Below are positions 60,728-64,000 of a stretch of 64,000 nucleotides of DNA, piece after piece (the first letter of the stretch is position 1; every line of letters begins with the position of its first letter). The notes beneath the pieces are model-generated. The model made no database searches and was not told where the DNA came from. It saw only the letters and a program-made list of their open reading frames with translations. The translations under genes were made by a program, and so were the position numbers. Source of the stretch: JAOUEA01 sp963734685 (lineage in GTDB: Bacteria; Actinomycetota; UBA4738; HRBIN12); NCBI GenBank assembly GCA_963734685.1, contig CAVTIC010000001.1:1-64000 (forward strand), read 5' to 3'.

Positions 60728-62164
60728 TCAGCGGACCGCCGAGCCGACCTGGTGGAGCTTCAGCATGTTGGTGGTCGTGCGTCCGGCCGGCGAGGACGCC
60801 GCCATCACCACCAGCGCCCCCGGCTCCACCACACCCTGCTCGCGGAGCCCTCGGTCCATGAGCGCGATCATCCCGTCGGTGTCCTCCGGGTGGTCGGCGG
60901 CGAGCGGCATCACGCCCCAGTTCAGCGTGTTCACGCGCCGAACCGCCGCGTCGGGGATGAACGCGAAGATCGGGCTCGCCGGTCGTTCCGCCGAGAGCAG
61001 ACGGGCGGTCCTGCCGGTCTCCGTGTAGCACGAGATCGCGACGACCTCCGCCTCCGTGGTGGCCACGTCGGCCACGGCGTGCGCGACCGCCGCGGCCTCC
61101 CCCGTGTGCCGACACGGCGGCTGGGATGCTCGATAGTCGGCGGCTCGGGCCTCCACCGCGAGGGCGATCTTCGTGGCCGCCGCCGCGGCCTCGAAGGGGT
61201 ACTCGCCGATCGCGGTCTCGCCCGAGAGCATGATCGCGTCGGCGCCGTCGAGCACGGCGTTGGCGACGTCGGTCGCCTCGGCTCGGGTCGGCCTCGGCGC
61301 GCGGATCATCGATTCCAGCATCTGCGTGGCGACCACCACCGGGCGGCCCGCCGCCCTCGCCTTGCGGAGCAGGTCCTTCTGCAGCAGCGGGATCTGTTCC
61401 ATCGGCAGCTCGACGCCCAGATCGCCTCGGGCGACCATCAGCGCGTCGGTGACCTCGAGGATCGACTCGATGTGCTCGATCGCCGGTCGCGTCTCGATCT
61501 TGGCCACGATCGGCACCACGCGGTCGCCCATCAGCTCGCGCATCTCGTGCACGTCCTCCGGTCCACGCACGAACGACTGCGCGATCAGGTCCACCTCGAG
61601 GTCGAGTGCGCGGGCGAGTCCCTCACGGTCACGATCGGTCACGGCCGGCAGTCCGAGCCGCTCCGCCGGCACGTTGACGCCCTGGCCCGACCTGACGATG
61701 CCGCCCCGTACGCACTCGGTCTGCACGGTGTCGCGCTCGATCGCGGAGACGAGCAGTTCCACGGCGCCGTCGGCGAGCAGCACCCGATCGCCCTCACGGA
61801 GGTCCTCGACGAGACCCGGGTATGTGGTGGAGGTGCCCCGTTCGTTCCCCGGTCCGTCGGGGCGCAGGGCGAAGGGCTGCCCCGGTGTGAACCGGAAGGG
61901 ATCGGGGAGCATCTGGCCGAGCCGCACCTTCGGGCCGGGCAGGTCGGCGAGCACCGCCAGGGACCGACTTCCCTCCGCCTCGGCGTCCCGCACGAGCGCC
62001 ACGGCACGCGCGTGATCGTCTGGCGTGCCGTGGGAGAAGTTCACCCGGAAGATCGAGGTCCCGGCGGTCACGAGGCCGCGTACGAACGCGGGCGTGTTGG
62101 TCGCCGGCCCCAGCGTGCACATCAGCTTCGTGCGAGCGCCGGATGGGGGGTTGGCGCTGCTCAT
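60728..62164 (-). CDS. pyk: Pyruvate kinase
   Basis: A 478-residue glycolytic enzyme that makes pyruvate and ATP from PEP and ADP. TKLMCTLGPATNTP opens the barrel; FRVNFSHGTPDDH binds the nucleotide; VPIVAKIETRPAI carries the catalytic lysine and glutamate; MVARGDLGVELP and MLESMIRAPRPTRAEATDVANAVLDGADAIMLSGETA are the metal and barrel signatures. The C-terminal allosteric domain is present. The ATG overlaps acuC by four bases. Confidence 0.95.
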   Translation of the reverse strand: MSSANPPSGARTKLMCTLGPATNTPAFVRGLVTAGTSIFRVNFSHGTPDDHARAVALVRDAEAEGSRSLAVLADLPGPKVRLGQMLPDPFRFTPGQPFALRPDGPGNERGTSTTYPGLVEDLREGDRVLLADGAVELLVSAIERDTVQTECVRGGIVRSGQGVNVPAERLGLPAVTDRDREGLARALDLEVDLIAQSFVRGPEDVHEMRELMGDRVVPIVAKIETRPAIEHIESILEVTDALMVARGDLGVELPMEQIPLLQKDLLRKARAAGRPVVVATQMLESMIRAPRPTRAEATDVANAVLDGADAIMLSGETAIGEYPFEAAAAATKIALAVEARAADYRASQPPCRHTGEAAAVAHAVADVATTEAEVVAISCYTETGRTARLLSAERPASPIFAFIPDAAVRRVNTLNWGVMPLAADHPEDTDGMIALMDRGLREQGVVEPGALVVMAASSPAGRTTTNMLKLHQVGSAVR

Positions 62165-63321
62165 GAGGTCGTGCCCTCCTCGGCATCGATGCCGGCTGCC
62201 TGGAGAGCCGCGGCTGCCACCGCGCCGGCTTCCTCGTCGGCGGCGTGACGGCCGGCGGGCGGCTCGGAGAGCGTGGCCGGCACCGATCCCCGGAGCGCGA
62301 ACTCGGCCCGCTCGATCCACCCCTCAGGCAGCTCGTCGGGGGGCGCGGTCTCGGCCATCTCGGCGAAATACAGCGTCCATGCACGCGGCACCACCCGTGC
62401 CCACTGGTAACCACCGCCCCCGGTCGCCACCCACCGGCCTCCGGCGGCCTCGTGGGCGAGCTCGTGAAGCACGGAGGCGGTCTCGCGGTAGGCGTTCGTC
62501 GTGAGCATCAGGTGCGCCAGCGGATCGCTCACGTGCGTGTCGCATCCCAGCTGGGTCACGAGCACGTCGGGCGCGAAGGCCCGCACGAGCGGCGGCACGG
62601 CCGTGCGGAACGCCTCGAGCCACCCGACGTCACCGGTGCCCGGGGGGAGGGGGAGGTTCACGGCGGAGCCCGGCGCATCGGGCCCTCCTCGCTCGGAGAG
62701 CCCGCCGGTGCCGGGGAAGAAGCCGATCTCCGGCGCGTACTCGTGGATCGAGATCGTCAGCACGCGCGGGTCGTTCCAGAAGATCGTCTGCACACCGTCG
62801 CCATGGTGTACGTCCACGTCGACGTAGGCGATGCGCTCGACGCCTCGGGCGAGCATCCAGGCGATCGCCACGGCCGGGTCGTCGTACACGCAGAACCCCG
62901 ACGCGCGCGAAGGCATCGCATGGTGCAGCCCCCCCGCCGCGTTGAACGCATGCGCGGTCTCGCCGACGACCACCGACCGGGCGGCCGCGACGGTGGCGCC
63001 CGCCACGATCGCCCCCGCCTCGTGCATGCGGTCGAAGATCGGGTTGTCTCCAGGGCCGTAGCCGAACCGGCCCCAGGTTCCGTCGACCCCGTGCCCGGCC
63101 TGCCTGGTCGCCTCGATGAACTCCGACGTGTGCACGAGCAGCAGCGTCTCGTCGTCGGCCGCCGATGCGCCCATCCGGATCACCCCCGGCGCTCGATCCA
63201 TGCCGTAATCGGCGATGAGCTGCCAGGTGAGCAACACCCGTTGGGGGCGGAGCGGATGACCAGGCCCGTGGTCGTAGATCTTCGCGTCCGGCGTGACGAC
63301 GAGCCCGGCCGCGCCGCTCAC
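62161..63321 (-). CDS. acuC: AcuC/histone deacetylase-like amidohydrolase
   Basis: A 386-residue zinc deacetylase-fold protein. GGLHHAMPSRASGFCVYDDPAVA contains the charge-relay histidines, YVDVDVHHGDGVQ the zinc aspartate and histidine, and LGCDTHVSDPLAHL the second zinc aspartate; ATGGGGYQ is the conserved glycine loop. AcuC members deacetylate acetyl-CoA synthetase and other proteins. The C-terminal 50 residues are an unconserved extension. It follows the class III aminotransferase with a four-base overlap. Confidence 0.92.
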   Translation of the reverse strand: MSGAAGLVVTPDAKIYDHGPGHPLRPQRVLLTWQLIADYGMDRAPGVIRMGASAADDETLLLVHTSEFIEATRQAGHGVDGTWGRFGYGPGDNPIFDRMHEAGAIVAGATVAAARSVVVGETAHAFNAAGGLHHAMPSRASGFCVYDDPAVAIAWMLARGVERIAYVDVDVHHGDGVQTIFWNDPRVLTISIHEYAPEIGFFPGTGGLSERGGPDAPGSAVNLPLPPGTGDVGWLEAFRTAVPPLVRAFAPDVLVTQLGCDTHVSDPLAHLMLTTNAYRETASVLHELAHEAAGGRWVATGGGGYQWARVVPRAWTLYFAEMAETAPPDELPEGWIERAEFALRGSVPATLSEPPAGRHAADEEAGAVAAAALQAAGIDAEEGTTS

Positions 63322-64000
63322 GTGACCGAGCGGATCGCCGACGCCGTGCGCTCGACGAGCTTCCCCGCGTCGTCGTCCGTCAGTACGAACGGCGGTCCGA
63401 GCATCAGCAGATCGCCGTCGTGGCCGTCGACGTGCCCGGTCGACGAGTACAACAACAACCCGTCATCGCGCGCCGCGCCGACGACGCGTTCGGTGACGCG
63501 CTCAGAGCGCGAGAACGGTTCCTTGGTCTCCGGATCGCGGACGAGCTCGATCCCGATCATCGTGCCGAGCCCACGCACCTCGCCGACGATCGGCGAGTCG
63601 GTGAGTGCGATGGAGAGATCGGCTCGGAGCCGCTCCCCGAGCGCCGCCGATCGCGCAACCAGGTCGCGGTCACGGAGCACCTGCAGCACGGCGCCGGCCG
63701 CAGCTGCGCCGAGCCCGTTGTGCGACCAGGTGAACCCGTGGACGAACCCGACGGTCGAGACGGTATCGAAGACCTCGCCGCTCACCGCGGCGAACCCGAA
63801 CGGCACGTACCCGCTCGTGGTGCCCTTCCCCGCGGTGAGGATGTCGGGCCGCACCCCCCAGTGATCAACGCCGAACCACCGGCCGGTGCGTCCAATGCCG
63901 GTCATCACCTCGTCGGCGATGACCAGGATCCCGTGCTCGCGGCAGACCTCGACGATCGAGGGCCAGTAGTCCTCACACGGCACGGCCGCGCCGATCGTGG
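63318..64000 (-). CDS. Class III aminotransferase, truncated at the window edge
   Basis: The C-terminal part (about 226 residues) of a class III PLP aminotransferase. ILVIADEVMTGIGRTG has the PLP aspartate, and PDILTAGKGTTSGYVPFG has the Schiff-base lysine; HGFTWSHNGLGAAAA follows. The N-terminal half lies outside the window, so product and start cannot be determined. It is co-directional with acuC and overlaps it by four bases. Confidence 0.88.
   Translation of the reverse strand, partial: TIGAAVPCEDYWPSIVEVCREHGILVIADEVMTGIGRTGRWFGVDHWGVRPDILTAGKGTTSGYVPFGFAAVSGEVFDTVSTVGFVHGFTWSHNGLGAAAAGAVLQVLRDRDLVARSAALGERLRADLSIALTDSPIVGEVRGLGTMIGIELVRDPETKEPFSRSERVTERVVGAARDDGLLLYSSTGHVDGHDGDLLMLGPPFVLTDDDAGKLVERTASAIRSVT

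Overview
The window is high-GC bacterial DNA, most likely from a deep-branching actinomycete (Actinomycetota). The support is a 33-residue bS22 ribosomal protein beside a small BldC/excisionase-type regulator, a clpS-DUF2017 pair, an ECF sigma/RskA-like anti-sigma pair, the redox repressor Rex, and several starts that look leaderless. It is not a typical Mycobacterium or Streptomyces layout. Cytochrome b is split into a b6-like half and a subunit-IV half, the oxidase is a caa3 type with heme c fused to subunit II, cytochrome c maturation is System II (ResB/ResC/CcdA), and heme A and heme O synthases are fused. I do not assign a class.

Layout. 1-3600: a tRNA-Tyr, yajQ and two PLP enzymes. 3612-4918: one IS3-family insertion sequence. 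4970-31797 (all minus strand): htpX, a 10-gene complex I cluster without nuoD/E/F/G, a polyprenyl diphosphate synthase, a complete 14-subunit nuoA-N cluster, and a geranylgeranyl (menaquinone-tail) reductase at the head. 32000-33321: an FMN/F420-type protein and a second prenyl synthase. 33425-35246: the ctaA-ctaB fusion. 35243-45535 (minus): ccdA-resB-resC-ctaC-ctaD-ctaE-ctaF-ctaG, a triple-cupredoxin membrane protein and a TlpA-like thioredoxin. 45707-50545 (plus): a bc-type quinol:cytochrome c reductase operon with a 2x[4Fe-4S] ferredoxin and three unrecognised membrane proteins, one of 37 residues. 50574-51543: rex and a glutaredoxin-like protein. 51629-64000: housekeeping and accessory genes (sigma/anti-sigma, bS22, clpS, pyruvate kinase, AcuC, a truncated aminotransferase at the edge).

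How it fits together. Roughly 46 kb encodes an almost complete aerobic electron-transport chain: NADH to menaquinone (two complex I clusters), menaquinone tail synthesis and reduction, menaquinol to cytochrome c (bc operon), and cytochrome c to O2 (caa3), plus heme A synthesis, cytochrome c maturation and copper/thiol handling. The NADH/NAD+ sensor Rex lies in the same window. Rex-type operators (TTGTGAA-N4-TTCACAA) sit at three matching places: ahead of the menJ-nuo operon (perfect), in the divergent cox/qcr promoter region (one mismatch), and just ahead of nuoA of the incomplete complex I cluster (two mismatches). This looks like one Rex-controlled respiratory island.

Caveat: several conserved genes (nuoM of the complete cluster, nuoG, ctaB, resC, resB, the cytochrome b C-terminal subunit, probably nuoD) are broken by single-base frameshifts. 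Six of these seven are explained by one extra base. Uncorrected assembly errors are more likely than real loss of this many respiratory genes, so those entries are annotated across the break.
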